Origin: Pyxicephalus adspersus
Lineage: Eukaryota; Chordata; Amphibia; Anura; Pyxicephalidae
Length of the DNA: 64,000 bases
NCBI RefSeq assembly: GCF_032062135.1
Contig: NC_092861.1
Location: forward strand, 63,866,079-63,930,078
Reading direction: 5' to 3'
The notes under the pieces are model-generated. The model did no database searches and was not told the DNA's origin. It was given only the letters and a program-made list of their open reading frames with translations. Position numbers and translations under genes: made by a program. Below are positions 33,674-47,133 of the stretch, one piece after another (position 1 is the first letter of the stretch; each line of letters starts with the position of its first letter).

Positions 33674-34690
33674 GCTCTCTCAAGCTGCCTGTCAGCCATC
33701 TCATCATGGATGTCTGACCGATTCCTGAAACTCAACCTGGATAAAACAGAACTCATCATCATGCCCCCCTCAAATTCCAAATCTCCCCCTGACATATATC
33801 CAACTGTTAACAACACTGTTATTCGGCCCTCCCCTCAGGCACGTTGTCTTGGTGTCACCTTTGACTCGGCCCTCTTATTTACCCACCATATTCAGAACAT
33901 TTCCAGGTCCTGTCACTTTCACCTACGCAACATCTCCAAAATCCGCCCCTACCTGTCCCCTGAGACCACCAAACTCCTTGTACATGCTCTTATCATCTCC
34001 CGTCTGGACTACTGTAACTTCCTCCTCTCTGGTATTCCACTAACCCGACTCTCTCCTCTACAATCTATTATGAATGCTGCAGCCAGACTCATCCATCCTT
34101 CCGTCCGCTCCTCTTCCGCTGCATCTCTTTGCAGTTCTCTTCATTGGCTTCCATTTCACCTTAGAATCAAATTTAAGCTCCTGTGCTTTGCCTTCAAATC
34201 CCTTCACAGTTATTGTCCCACTTACATTTCTGACATGGTTAAAAAATACTCCCCCAGCCGCTCTCTCCGCTCCTCCAATGACGTACTAATGACTTCCTCA
34301 CTCATAACCTCATCACACGCACGGATACAAGACTTCTCTAGAGCTGCCCCGACTCTCTGGAATGGTCTTCCTCATCCTATTCGGCTTGCTCCTACTTTCT
34401 GTTTATTTAAAAGAGCGCTCAAAACCCATTTTTTCAAACTTGCCCACCCGTCTTCTTCTGTCTTTTGAAACCACCACTACTTCCGAACACTACTTCCCAC
34501 CACTGCATATCGCCCATCCTATTGTGTGTGAAATTCCCCCACCTACTAGATTGTAAGCTCTTCGGGGCAGGGTCCTCTCCTCCTGTATCACTGTCCGTAT
34601 TAGTCTATCATTTGCAATCCCTATTTAATGTACAGTGCTGCGTAATATGTATGTGCTATATAAATCCTGTTTATTAATATTAATAAACTC
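33674..34690 (+). mobile_element. L2-clade LINE, 5'-truncated, frame still open
   Basis: Roughly 260 codons of the L2 reverse transcriptase thumb and C-terminal region are open without a stop, ending at 34468. Motifs are [64 protein letters not shown] and APTLWNGLP. The 3' UTR ends TATATAAATCCTGTTTATTAA plus an AT-rich microsatellite. It matches the same region of the element at 24040-26646 closely but has far fewer disruptions. It lacks endonuclease and the catalytic RT palm, so it is dead on arrival, as 5'-truncated L2 copies usually are. Confidence 0.92.
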
Positions 34691-35996
34691 ATGGAGAAGG
34701 AAGAGATAAAGTTCCCAAATGTCTTGTCAGTTTATGTAAAGGAAGAAGAATATCAATCAGCCAGTATCCAAAACTGGGTCCCAGCCAGTAGGTTGAGGGC
34801 ATCTGGAATCTGAAATGGGGATAGACATGAAGTTCAATATATTAGGATTGTAATTAGGATATTGATATCTAATTGAAATATTGATAGGTACACACAAGTG
34901 GTTTTGGGTTCAGTATGACAGTTAAGGAATAAAATTCAATTTTTCAACATTCTACTTTTTTACTTTTTCTAGTTTTCAACATTAATCACAATTATAATGG
35001 TAGATACAATTTACCATCATAATGTGGCAAGTTTAAGGCTGCATATTTCACCATTGCAGTTAATAATGGAAAATGATAGTAATATACATGAAGTAATCAG
35101 GGTTTTTAAACTTAATATTTGAAAAAATTATGCTTCTTGTGGCAAGGTTGTAATGAACACAATCTATCCTTAATGGACACATAAACATTTATGATCTTAA
35201 GTGAATGACATTTAAATGTGAACATGTTGATATCTTTAGAGACCAAAAGATGCACATTTGAAGCATGCGACATTGATTATGTGACCTCTTTTCATCTTTA
35301 TAACGAGAATCTTCTGTAGACAACCTGCATACAGTCTTTTGCACACTATTAATTTTCTATAGATACATACTGAATTGCTTGTTTGGTTAATTTTATTAAC
35401 TATACATGGGTGATGAACATAATTTTTTTGTATTTGTATATGTGTTATATTAAAAAAAATAACAATTAGGATACTTGGGGTTAATATATGCTATTTATTT
35501 AATAAAGCTTAGAGCATATTTTCTGGACCTCATTCCAATTGCGCTCTTGCCTAGAGCTGATGTATTGTAAATTGTTCCTGGGATAAATGGAGCAAGGTTG
35601 TACTCCTATGATGGATGGATCAGAGAATAGCTATCAGCAGTAAGTGAGTACAAAGAAAGTCCTGATACAAAAAGTGTCACCAGGTACCTGTAAGTTAGTT
35701 ACCTCCTGTTAATAGGAATTAGAGGGGGTGGGAAGAAGGGATGGGGCGGTCTTTTCCATTCTTGCCCAGAATTAAGTTTTTTTATCCTCCAAATCAATGC
35801 AAATTCAACTTTTTTGATGAACATGAAGAAAATTGTATGATAAAATAATATCAGTCACACTTCATGGTCATTCAGCCCCCTGTACAGTAGGGAGTGTTAA
35901 CGAACCTCTGATAACATTACTGTGGTCCCCTACAGTATCACATGACAAAGCAACACCTAATTGGCAGTACTAGAATATTAAACACAGGTGTGTAGA
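34691..35996. other. Intergenic, no gene seen
   Basis: AT-rich. No splice-flanked coding segment or named repeat. A G-rich patch lies near 35720-35755. Confidence 0.5.
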
Positions 35997-36452
35997 TGTC
36001 ACGCACCCGGGACTAATCTGTTACAGGTGAACAGTCTAGGCTTTAGGTTCACTGAAGTAAAGACAATGATAATCAGGAGCAGGCAAGAGTTGGTTACTAG
36101 TGGAAAATCAGAAAGGTATCCAGGAATCCAGGTACAGGAAAATACCAGGGGTCCCAGGAAATACATGGGGTCTTAATAGACACTCAAAGTTAGTGGAGGT
36201 CAGAGAAGATACACAGGGTCAATATAAACACTTAGGGTCACTGGAGGTCACAGAAGATATAAAGGATTACAGGAGACACTTCGGGATTACTGGAGATACG
36301 TAGGGTCACTGAAGACACCTGTGATCAGGGGATGTACAAAAGTGACATGCTCAGACCAAACAAAAGAGCTGTCTACTGTTTGACTGAGGCAGCAGCCAAT
36401 CCTGAGAGTGTGGAGTAGCCATACTCATAGGAAGGAGTGATGTGATGTAACA
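35997..36452. mobile_element. Candidate solo LTR, diverged (about 456 bp)
   Basis: Begins TGTCACGCACCCGGG and ends TGATGTAACA (TG..CA). The flanks GTAGA (35992-35996) and ATAGA (36453-36457) differ by one base. It has several repeats of the GGTCACTGGAGGTCAC / GGAGACACT type, like the interior of the LTR at 11160-11778. Kinship with that family is likely but not shown. Confidence 0.45.
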
Positions 36453-38149
36453 ATAGAAGGTAACAGAATAAACATTTATTGGGGGTAATACTAATAGTAA
36501 TACAGAGAAACAAAAACTTCAAAAGATCCAGAATACATATAGAGAGAAAGATGGGATCTGGAGACATCATTTGCCTTTGTTTTCCACCATCTATCATAGT
36601 TACTTGCCTCAATTACCCCTGCATTCATTTTCTTTATATCCAGGGCAAGTATTCTTGTTTCATTCAATATTGTAATAATGTTTCTGAACTGAAATTAGTT
36701 TGTTTAATGGCAATGCAATTCCTTTTTATTATTTGGGATTTGCTTGTTAATTGTACAGTTTTCTTGGTATGTATTAAATGTCATGACATGTCATACGCAC
36801 TGAGCACTCTAAATTTGAGATATTGCACTATAAGATATTTAAATTTTGCTCTAGTAATGGTTGGTTATAAAGTAACATAAAGACTTTAGATATTTTAAAC
36901 ATTTTTATTTTTGTGTCATTGCAAACTCCCCTTGGAAGGTATGAAATATTGGTTGTACCTACAAAGCAGTGGGTACTATATACCCAATAGGTTTGCAACT
37001 GTCACACGCTGTACCTTGGCAGTGACAATTTAGTGTCCTTTAACATGGCATTATTTATGTGTTTTTTATCTCAAAGTAACATGTCCTCCACCCTTCCTTT
37101 TTTAACATATATAAAGTTTATAGGGAAAGGATAAGGACCACGCCTACTTTGTAGCCGGGTATCCATAAACTAAACAAGCCTTCCCCCATTCCGTCCATGT
37201 TCCAGCAATGAAAATATTTCCAGAGTCCCCACTGTTGTCAAGAATGCTATAGTTAATAATCCTGGCTCAGGAAAATATTTTCTTCAAAGCTTATTCTTTT
37301 TTGAAAGTTTCTTACAAGTTTTGAAGTAAACATTTTAACTCTGCCTTTATTTTCATGCTTTTGAATGTAGATAAAAGGTTTTTCTTAGCCTTCTTTCGAG
37401 CTTTATGGTAGAAAGAGAAGTTAAAGCCAATGTTGGCTTGACACATCTCATATATACATTTTTTTATATTTCTTTTAGTTTTAACGTTACATGTCAACAC
37501 AAATTTTTACATTACTTTGTTCAATGCCTAATGCTGTGAAAGATTTGGAGCAAATACATTTTCAAGTTAGTTTGACAGAATGTCTGTTATATTGATCAAT
37601 GTTTTGTACTATGACTACATTAGAGTTGTGAGGTTTTTCTGAATTCTGCTCCACTAGAGAGCCAGGTAGTCCGATAGGGGACACGTGGCAATGCAAACAT
37701 TTATGAAGAAAAAAAATGGTTCCATAGGGTGAGGGTCTTTAATGCAATTCATAGACAACATAAAAAAAATATAAAAATACACAAACAGCATACATGGGGA
37801 ATGTGTTAAAGCAAGTAAGTTGTTAGCATAGTCAGCCATTTGATCACTACAACTGACAATAGAGTTACATTGTAGGATGCTGTGATTCATACCTACTTCT
37901 GGGAACATATATAAACTTTACTTGTATAAAAATGGTCATTATGAGTTTGTGTTTTTTCAGTTAGATGGATTTTCAAAGTGTCAGTGTGTTTAATAAATTA
38001 TCTAATTGAAGGAATTAGTTAGGGGGACTAATAATATCCCAGTGTAATATACTTTACAATAATATCCCAGTGTTTCCTGTAGTAAACCCCATACATTTCC
38101 CAGAAAACCTGCACATCCATTTTTGGTTTTGAAGAGCTTGTGTTAGTCC
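36453..38149. other. Intergenic, no gene seen
   Basis: AT-rich. The 133-codon frame at 36479-36880 is rich in Ile, Leu and Cys with no motif, and overlaps the end of the LTR candidate. I see nothing else. Confidence 0.5.
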
Positions 38150-38767
38150 CTCTTCAAAAAGACAGGCTTGGAATGAGCAACCCAAGGGAGCTTAGGGGAA
38201 GGCCTGCATAACTGGGGGATTGGGAGAACAGACAGGAAAGGGTGAAACATTTGTGTTATTGAGGGGTCAGTGTGTAATATCTAACCTAAAAAAAACAATC
38301 TTTGCCTGGTTTTATTTCACTGCCACTCCTGTGCTGTCATCCAGGACAAGCTTTAGTGACAGGTCTTTCCAGGCCCAGAGTATCCTGGAAAAAATGGGTG
38401 GGTCAGGCCCTTGTCCAAGCCAAAAATTGAGGATGGCTCTGAAGAACTCGGCTGATAATAAAGGAGCACCTGTCAGCCTGAGGCCACATGGCTCAGGTAG
38501 ACAGGCTGTGTGCAGCCTGTATTCTGGGAGAGACCAGGAGGTCCCCCAAAGTTTATGTCTGTGGGATCAACAGCTCTGAAGAGTGTCAGAGAGAGAGCCA
38601 GATGGGCAAATATGTGTTTTTTTTTTTTCTGTTTTACTGTTATGACTCTGAAGATCGCTTGTTAAGATTGATGTTTTTGTGAATAAAAGTCGGTACAGTG
38701 CCCTGACATTGAACTGAAGCCTAAAATACCTTTCTGCCGTAAATGTGTTTGATGGTAACCCCTTACA
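38150..38767 (+). mobile_element. Possible LTR (3' part) with poly(A) signal
   Basis: GC-richer block with AATAAA at 38682-38687, followed by GTCGGTACAGTGCCCTGAC and a CCCCTTACA end. That layout is common in Gypsy-type LTRs. I could not find a convincing left end or target duplication, so the start is approximate. The 119-codon frame at 38220-38579 lies inside it and shows no domain. Confidence 0.35.
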
Positions 38768-41700
38768 ACTGTGATTGATTATTTTTAAATTTGTTTAAAT
38801 ATGGTGAAAATAAGTGTTTATAATTATCAAAAAAAGTTATATTCCATGAAATCCACCACAAACTATCCAATCTGATTTTTTTACACCTATTTACAGATAC
38901 AGATTTGCTGATAAAAAGACGTCCACTAGAGGGACTCAGCAAACAGGTAACTACTGGTTGGTTCATGCAGCTAACAAATGTCATTATTCCTTTAAAGTTT
39001 GACGCACATTAATGGCTAAATATAGCATTTTAATTCACATATACAATCATATTTATTCAAATCAGTACATCAAATTACAAGCTTAAACATCAGATACTTA
39101 CCATTTCCCCCTAGAGTTCAAAACTCACTGATACCGGTAGTTACATGTTTATAAAAAAAGATGTGTGTACAGAGAAAAAGAAACTTTAAAGATCAGTGGA
39201 CTAAAAAAAGTAATATTTAATCTAAGGATAACCTTAAAGACACTTTCTAGTTTCTCATCTTTATAGAACATTAGTAGAAAAATGCCTCCAACAGAATACT
39301 AGTCTTTGCCTCTATGAATTCTTGCTGCTTTTGTTGCTTTGTGAATAAGTATGCTCTCAAAATTGATATCTTTTTATGCAATGAACTTATAGTTGTACAT
39401 TGTACCTCTTTATGTGAAATGAACAGACAAGGTGACAGTTTGATCTACCAATAAAAAATGCACATACATATTCCGGTAACAGAACCATAGCCAAGAATAT
39501 CTGCAATTATTTGCAAAGTGTAGCAGTCCCATTAGAGTTATTTAGAAATGTGTTTTTGGTTGCTTCAATGTCCTGCAGTTTGGTTGCTTATATGTACTGT
39601 ATATTACTACTACTTGCAATTATTTTCCTTGTGGTTGTATAACATTAACTAGTAGTACTAAAACTGTAGGTTCAATATGGGCAAAAGCCAAAAATCAAAC
39701 CAATGTGTTTATGAGTTTTAGAGAATGTTTAGGAAACCCACAAAACATAGCATGCACAGAATCTTTTTTGAATGTGTGCTGACGTCTATTGAACCGAAAA
39801 CTCTGGTATTGTAGATGACTGCTTATTGGTAAAAAACAAAGGAAATTATGCATTTGTTCCTAGCTCTAGATACGTGAAGTTAAACAAAATAATTGTGGGC
39901 AAAATAAACACAAAACTATTTTTCTGACACCAAGCATGGTAATATGTTATTAGATATTAATATATAGTAATATATTAAATATATTTCACACCTCCTGATC
40001 TTGGACAATCAACATCTGCATTGTCACATTCCATGGTGATTGGATTAATGTTTTATACTATATATATCAATATAAATGCTGGGGTATTTCCTACACTGGT
40101 AGAACTAATGAATTAACATAGCAAAACATCTTCAACATTACAAGAATAAGTCTATTTGAATGTGGGTAACTACTACTAGATAATTCTAGGCCTACAGACA
40201 CATAGAACAATCAATGGGCAAAATGTCTGTTACAAGATAGCTGCCCATACCATTATGGATCCTCTTCATATTTAGCAGCTTGTAGCAGATATAACATGCT
40301 ATATTTTCAGTAAGATATTAAAAGAAAGAAATGTTCTGTGTTTGCACTTAAACTATTTAAAGGCAAGGCTAAGATTTACCGCCTTAGGTAAGAAAAGAAA
40401 AGATGATCTTGTTTTTATGGCTATTTATATCACAGACCCTAGGCAACAAATAGATGTAGGATTATCATTACCACTGTAAGTTTCACAATGTTTTAATGAA
40501 TAAATATTGACTGTTCCACAGTGTACCATACCACTTGTCCCTTCACAAAACACATACTACGTGGATACATAACTCCTTGATTTATCTGTGTTAAATAAAG
40601 ACATGCTATCAAGATACTCATGTTAGTGCTTGTGCTTGGAATTCAAGGGACAGAAAAATGTTTTGTAGAACAAATTTCATTACTCAGTTGTCAATAACCT
40701 CTATATAATGCAGAATGTGTGTAAAAGTAATAGAATTTTTATTAAAAGCTGAAACAATTATTTACATTTCCTTTTTTCTATTTGTCAAAGTGTATAAACT
40801 ATTAACAGATCACACACCATTAGGACTTGAAATCCAAGCATATGACAATAGGCAGTATGTGCAAAGAAGAATGAGGAGGGGATGATGATAAAAAGTACAT
40901 GTAGGAAAAAATTGTGCGGGGTACATTTCTCAATAGAGGGAGGCTTTCTCGATTTCTGGCCTGGAAGAGGAGTGGAATGCCTGGCCCACCCATTCCTTCC
41001 AAGAATCTCTGAGCCTGGATCCCCCCAAAAAAAGGCCACAAATCTAGAGAAATTACTTATGCCCTATCCAGGCTCTGTAATCCCTATTCCAGGTAGGAGT
41101 GAGGAAGATGATACAAAATACCCTCCAAATTTAGCAAAACATATTTAATAATTATAACACATAATAAATTCTTCTAAAAAATTTTCTACATATACATAGA
41201 TACACAATGCATGAACTGCAATAATGCTAGGAAAGCATTTGTGAAATTGCTATTAGAAATTCATTTTAAAACATCTGGCAAATGAGAAGTAGTACTGTTT
41301 ATGAAACTGTTTAGACTGAATAAATATCTAACCTGTAACATTTCAATATGAACTCTTCATTTTTCTCTTAAATAGTAAAATGTTTGATCACCTGAAGAAA
41401 AAAGAAATGATTAAAAAAGTTCTCTAAGGCTCTCTTGTGGATGTCTGTATGTTTAGAAAAAATATTTTAAAAGATTGACAAATTATTCCTAAAATTTTTA
41501 ATTTAACAGAAAAATAATCTACAAGTGGTGACCACTAGTTTAAAACCAACAATTTTAATTCAGCAGCTGCCCATTTGATACTAAAAGCAGTTTCCAAGAA
41601 TTTCAAAAATTACACTGCGGTATCTCAGGTAACTCTTGAAACACCTGCAGTCAAAAGTGCATAAATCTGCATTAAGAAAGAGATTGCCCTAATTTATCAG

Positions 41701-43079
41701 ACATGGGAGATGTGCCAGGAAAAAAAACTTTTCTGGCTAAGATATAGGAACAAGTTTGCCTTCAATATTCAAAGACCCAGACCAGACCTTTTATAACAAC
41801 ATATGTCATCGACTGACAAATCAAAGACACACTTGTGTGAACCTTGTGTGAAAGTATACACCTTCATCTGAAAAGAACATATTTGTAAAGTTATCCTCAA
41901 GTTTTGTAGCAGATTATGCCTCTCTTGTGAGTCTGAAAAAAAGCAACTGTATTTCTTGGTTTGACTTGAACCTAGATGTGGAGTTTTCACATCCTGTATT
42001 GTATCAAACCTGACAAAATATTTCAATTTTTAAAGTTGGTAAATAAAGATATTACTTTTTGTTTGAATTTTTCATTATATTTTATGAGTATTTTTATTTG
42101 TTCAATAGCTAACACAGTATAAAAACTACTACTATTGTAATTGATAATGAAAAAAAGTTCCAAAGCAAAACCAATGTTGCTGAACCTTTTTTTTTTTTTT
42201 TATTGTAATAAAGTTTATCTCCAACCATCCCTTAATAATTCCTTCCTTTTCTTCCCTGGTTATTATTCTGCTATTATATTTTAATTACTATTATTTTGTA
42301 CCACTTTTATTTAAACTTTTTTACATTTTCAAATATCCTTCGCTTTGTATCCATATTATTCTTTAAAAAAAAATTAAAAATGTAATTTTACTTCTTAACA
42401 GTCTTGCTGACACCATTGAATTATTACATATTTTGCCATTTTTAAAGAAGAGAATGATGTGGATGTACAAAGTTAGTAAAAAAGAATAACAACTCATTTG
42501 ACTAAAAGCTCTTTGTACATGATGTTCTTTCATAGTATCTCATGAATTATTGCTCTTTTCATATGTAGAGTACTTATCATGTCTTTTTATCTATTGTACT
42601 GATTCCAGGATACTATTTTAATAGTATAAACTGTGAGCTTTACCCCTGCATTACATTTTTAGTATAAATTTAATGTTATGTTATATTATATGATATGACA
42701 AAGATAGAGGATTTTAAAATGCTGTCAGATACAGGTTTTTGGAGTTTGTCATTACAAATGAGAAGTAAGGCATTTCTTTTCAATAGTCTTAGTTTCTATT
42801 CATAAACATAGGAAAGTCAGTTTACCAGCTTCTAGCAACAACATTTAGACTATGTACAATATTGCTGCACCTCTGTCTGGTTTTCACATTCCTTAATAAG
42901 TATCGTGGGTGCCTTTTGCACATTGATTAAAGCCATGGCCAGCTCCTGAGAAACATGATTTGTCAGAAGAAATCCCTATTGTCTCCTAAATAAGTGTAAG
43001 TTTTCCTAAAAGCATTTACCCTAAACCAGGTTCTGGGTAGCTAAAAATAGAAACAAGCGTTACAGTGCAATCTGATTGT
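38768..43079. other. Intergenic, no gene seen
   Basis: Long AT-rich tract. The segment 40885-41110 is less AT-rich and may be an unnamed repeat. A non-repetitive block near 42880-43000 could be conserved non-coding DNA. Confidence 0.5.
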
Positions 43080-43610
43080 CATCCCGGTTTCCCGGGTGAC
43101 GTCCCTAGATGCATCGGTGCGGGCGGGAGGCGGGGCGGGAAACTCAAATCACTTTGTATTGGATTCAATACAAAAAAGCTGTATTGCGTCCAATACAAAG
43201 AAATCTTTATATAATATATATATATAGTTTTATTATATATATATACATTATATAAGCTGCTGTACAGTTACATTACATTACACACTATTTTTTAAGATTT
43301 TTTTTTATAATGTTTTATTATTTTTTTTAAAGTTTATTATTAAATTTATTAAATTTTGGACATATTTTGGTGAGTTATGCCTAAGAATTATAGCCTACAA
43401 TGTAAAATAAATTTCCATGCAAAAAATGTAACACTTTTTGCATGGAAGTACGCAAAGAATTAGAACGCTCGGCGTTTGTGTACACATCCCTCAGCGATTC
43501 CTGATGATGTCAGTGCATACGCCCGTCGACAGGGGTCGTAGCGGGAAATTCAAATATTTTGTATTGGATTCAATACAAAGTCCTCTATCTAATCCAATAC
43601 AAAATAATAC
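43080..43610. repeat. Paired GC-rich/palindrome unit, about 405 bp apart
   Basis: Two units each have a GC-rich stretch ending GCGGGAAA(C/T)TCAAAT, followed by the palindrome TTTGTATTG-GATT-CAATACAAA (43153-43174 and 43558-43579) and then a weaker TCCAATACAAA inverted copy. Between them is an AT-rich segment including a TATATA hairpin near 43210-43255. It looks like a diverged direct repeat inside one dispersed element. No coding. Confidence 0.7.
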
Positions 43611-44044
43611 ATAATATATTTATGTGGTTTTGTCTATAGGTATGTGACGTTGGACTCGTGGCACCACCCCTTTCAACTACCAGCAAACAGGAACGGATTA
43701 GGTACTAGTCCTTTTGTTTTATTGGGTATTAGGGGCAATATTCCACTTTTTATCTTATCAATTAGTTCCCATCAGGGTCTATTCTAGAATTCACTGAATG
43801 GGTTCAGCTTTCAACAAGTTCAGTAAACTTCAAAAAATGTTCACCCTGGCAATGAAACTATGAAACTATGCCCATCACTACTAACAAGGATTATCTTATC
43901 TGATTATTCTTGCTCTATTACAATTAAAACATTTTCTAATAACTGTTTCATGTGCAAAAACTATCTATTGATATTTTTCACATTCTCAGTTGCATTGATC
44001 CAATTCTCTTTATATAATATATGTATTTTACAATGGAGACACAA

Positions 44045-44197
44045 GGTGCTCTATTTATAAAACAGAATCTGCCATTCCCTCAAATGTTACCCTGTGGAAA
44101 TCTTCCAGGTCCATGTGTTTAAATGGCAATGGCAAACTGATTCTCACCAGGGAATGTTTGAAGGAATGTTAGATTCCCTGTTTAATAAACAGAGCCC
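44045..44197. mobile_element. MITE-like element, family B, copy 2
   Basis: The left end GGTGCTCTATTTATAAAAC and the right end in reverse GGGCTCTGTTTATTAAAC form an inverted repeat. Internal AATCTGCCATTCCCTC and CCAGGTCCATGTGTTTAAAT match 26822-26958 in reverse. Confidence 0.65.
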
Positions 44198-47098
44198 AAA
44201 ATGTCACAGTAAGCCAAAAAAATAACCCACTAATAGCAAAAAGCAGGATAGTTAAAGTACCGGGTAATGTGGGGACACCACCAGCAGGTCTTCTCAATGT
44301 TTGCTGTAAAATATGTTGCACTTGCAAATAATTTAGTACAGTGAACCCCATTGAGAGCAAAAAGCAAAAATGAAGATTGATTTACAATACAGCTCTACAC
44401 ACTGAAACTACAGACCTTGCTTATTCTTTTTTCATTGAACTGAATCAAATATCTGATTTTCAAATTTGATTTAAAACTGACTCTGAATAACAACACTTTG
44501 TTGGGCTTTAGATAAGCTTTATAATAATACTTTATTTTTTGTTAAATAAACTCTTCATATGTTGAATTTTGAAATTTTTAGTAAACTTAGTTCCACAAAT
44601 GTCAGTTTCTGGGACATTAACCAAAAATATTAAGTGAGTGCTGGTAATCTACTATGTGGCTACCTGCTGTGCACTATTTATTCTAAAGTTGAACAGTGAA
44701 TTAAAGGCATTTCAAGTTAAAACTTGAATTATCCTTTTAAAATAAAATGAGGAGGGGTTAGAGCCAGGAGATCTAATAATCAATAAACTAATAGAGTCCA
44801 TACAAGCTTTCTTTAGATCACATTTTGGGGGTTCCACTACCTTTTCATCAGCTGGAATTTGTGTGAACTTAAAAGGAAAATGCTTAGTTTGGGAAATTAT
44901 TGGAAAGGAAAGTCAGTCAGATACTTATGAGCTGCAGCATTGAGCTAGCTATTCAAAGAACATGTATCATTACATACTGAGCCAGAAAATCATGATGGCC
45001 AAAGATGCCAATACCTTGATGAAGAGCAGGAAAAGACGTAAGCAGTGGTGAGGGAGCCTGCTGATGTTGCACTGCACTTTTTAAACTTTAAGGCCAGCTC
45101 AACCTAAAGGCTAAAAAACCTATGCATATTTTATTTCTTAATATAAGCTACAGTGTAATAAGCATTCCTAATTGACATCTCATCCAAAAAAAATACTACC
45201 TGTGTGTGTATAGGGCAAGGATTGGTTTTGACATTCCCTGTGCTACCCTTATAGCTTGCTGGTACTTGAGTTGTTGTCAGAGAGCTGTAAAATCACTGTG
45301 CAGGGTGAGGCTCAGAGGGAAATTTTCACAATAAGTAAGTAGTGCAGGTACTCAGACTTGCCTAAATTCCAGGTTGTTTTTATTGGAAAAAGCCCTGCCA
45401 CTTACAGTTGATGTTAAAGTGCCTTACCCATCTATGGGTGGAAGATGTGAAGGGCAAGCTAGCTTTGGGAAAAAAAAAAATTGCCCTATCAAAAAAAAAC
45501 AGCATTTGGGCACAGTATGTACTGTTATTGCATGAATTGCCACCGTCAATGGGCGTCTGCAATAGCTGTCAGCAGCTTTATTCTTTACCTAGCAAATAAG
45601 GACCAATGATAATTTTGTTTATTTTTCAAAAGGACTACAAATGTGAGCATAGCCAATGCCTACACACACTACTCTCTCCCACCCCACCCAAGCCATGAAA
45701 GACTTGTACCTGTGTGTTTAGTTTTTCTATTGTACATTTCAGTACACATTTGCTGATTGCTGAATGTGGGAAAGCTGTTTCCTGGCTCAGGGGCAATCCA
45801 AAGACTTCTGGGGAGACTTACTAATGTGAAAAGAAACACAATCACTTTAATTGTGTAACAATACACTGAAACGTGGAGTGTTCAAAATCCACAGATCTTG
45901 TTGTAAAGCAATCAGCTTGGATTTTCCATGGGTTCTGATTATCCATATCCATAATATTTGGTCATCCATAATTGCCAGCTTATAACAGTGTATTATTCTA
46001 TACTTACTGTAGGCTAGTGTTTGATATTCATCATTGAATGCTTTAAGGTTCTGTAATAATGATTCAAAGAATTTGCATAATGTACATCCACTGGAATCCA
46101 ATTTCCATAATTATTGTGTTTATTACCAATGGATATAGTATAATCAGCCTATCGTGTCTATTTTTACTTGCAGGCCTGGATGGTTTTTGTTTTTTTTCAG
46201 CCAGGCTTGGCTTCTTTTACCAATAATTGCAAATGTGACCTTTTACATAAGTTTATTTTAAATTTAGTTTTATTTTGTTTTTTCTTCCAAACACACAAAG
46301 AGAGAAAATAGCAGATCAATACCAAATGGCTTATTAATTTAAAAGAAGAAAAAAAACCTTTGTCCAGCAGAGTTCACAAACAAAGTACTCAAAATTCTTT
46401 TTTTTTATTAAGCACTGAAGGTGCAAAGCACTCAACAAATCTATTACATGCTGACTGTACACATGTATTTTTGGTTTAATAAAATAACCGCCAATTAGCA
46501 ACACGCCGCTGAGGTAATTCATGTTTTGTGCATTTGATCTCTAGAGGATCTGGCAGGGACTGAGGTACCAGTGACATCCATTTCCCACACATTGAAATGA
46601 TGGCTGGATCTCTTTGTTGGCAGCAGAGCTATACTTGTGTGGATTTGTAAGTATTTTTGTATTTATACTACGTTGCCTAAATTAAGTGAGCAAAACAAGT
46701 TGTCTGTAGATTTTACAAATTCCAGTAAGTTATCTGTTAGGGCTTAGACAAGCATTGTCTCTCCATTCCACCATACAACAAAGATGCCTTAGCCATCTAA
46801 ACATGTACACTGCACTGAGGTTTAGACCCTCTGTCAAGTTTTGCATATACATACACTTTTTTACAGATGGTACTGTCACAATCTGAATGATAGATTTCTA
46901 AAAAAGAAAAACCTCTTTACCTTTCACCTTTTACCATTTCCCTTTACATTTTACATTAAACTTTTATTTTGAAAAACAGCTTTTCCGAATAGGCTGAACC
47001 ATTCTTTGGGCTTCCCAGTTCATCTGAAACAAACAGTATTTTGTTCCTAGGTGACAGGGGGCTGACAACATCCACAGGGCCAACACTGGCATCCATAG
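44198..47098. other. Intergenic, no gene seen
   Basis: AT-rich with scattered less AT-rich patches (for example 45000-45110). The overlapping plus and minus frames at 45380-45599 are shadows of each other without domains. Confidence 0.5.

Positions 47099-47099
<1 letters not shown>

Positions 47100-47130
<31 letters not shown>
47100..47130. repeat. TA dinucleotide microsatellite
   Basis: A pure TA run of about 15 units followed by a short T tract. Confidence 0.95.

Positions 47131-47133
<3 letters not shown>

Noticed and set aside
36479..36880. 133-codon plus-strand frame downstream of TINAG
   Set aside because: Low-complexity hydrophobic composition, no motif, no start context or splice sites that would define a gene; it opens directly behind an LTR candidate.
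38220..38579. 119-codon frame
   Set aside because: Falls in an LTR-like block and has no recognisable domain.
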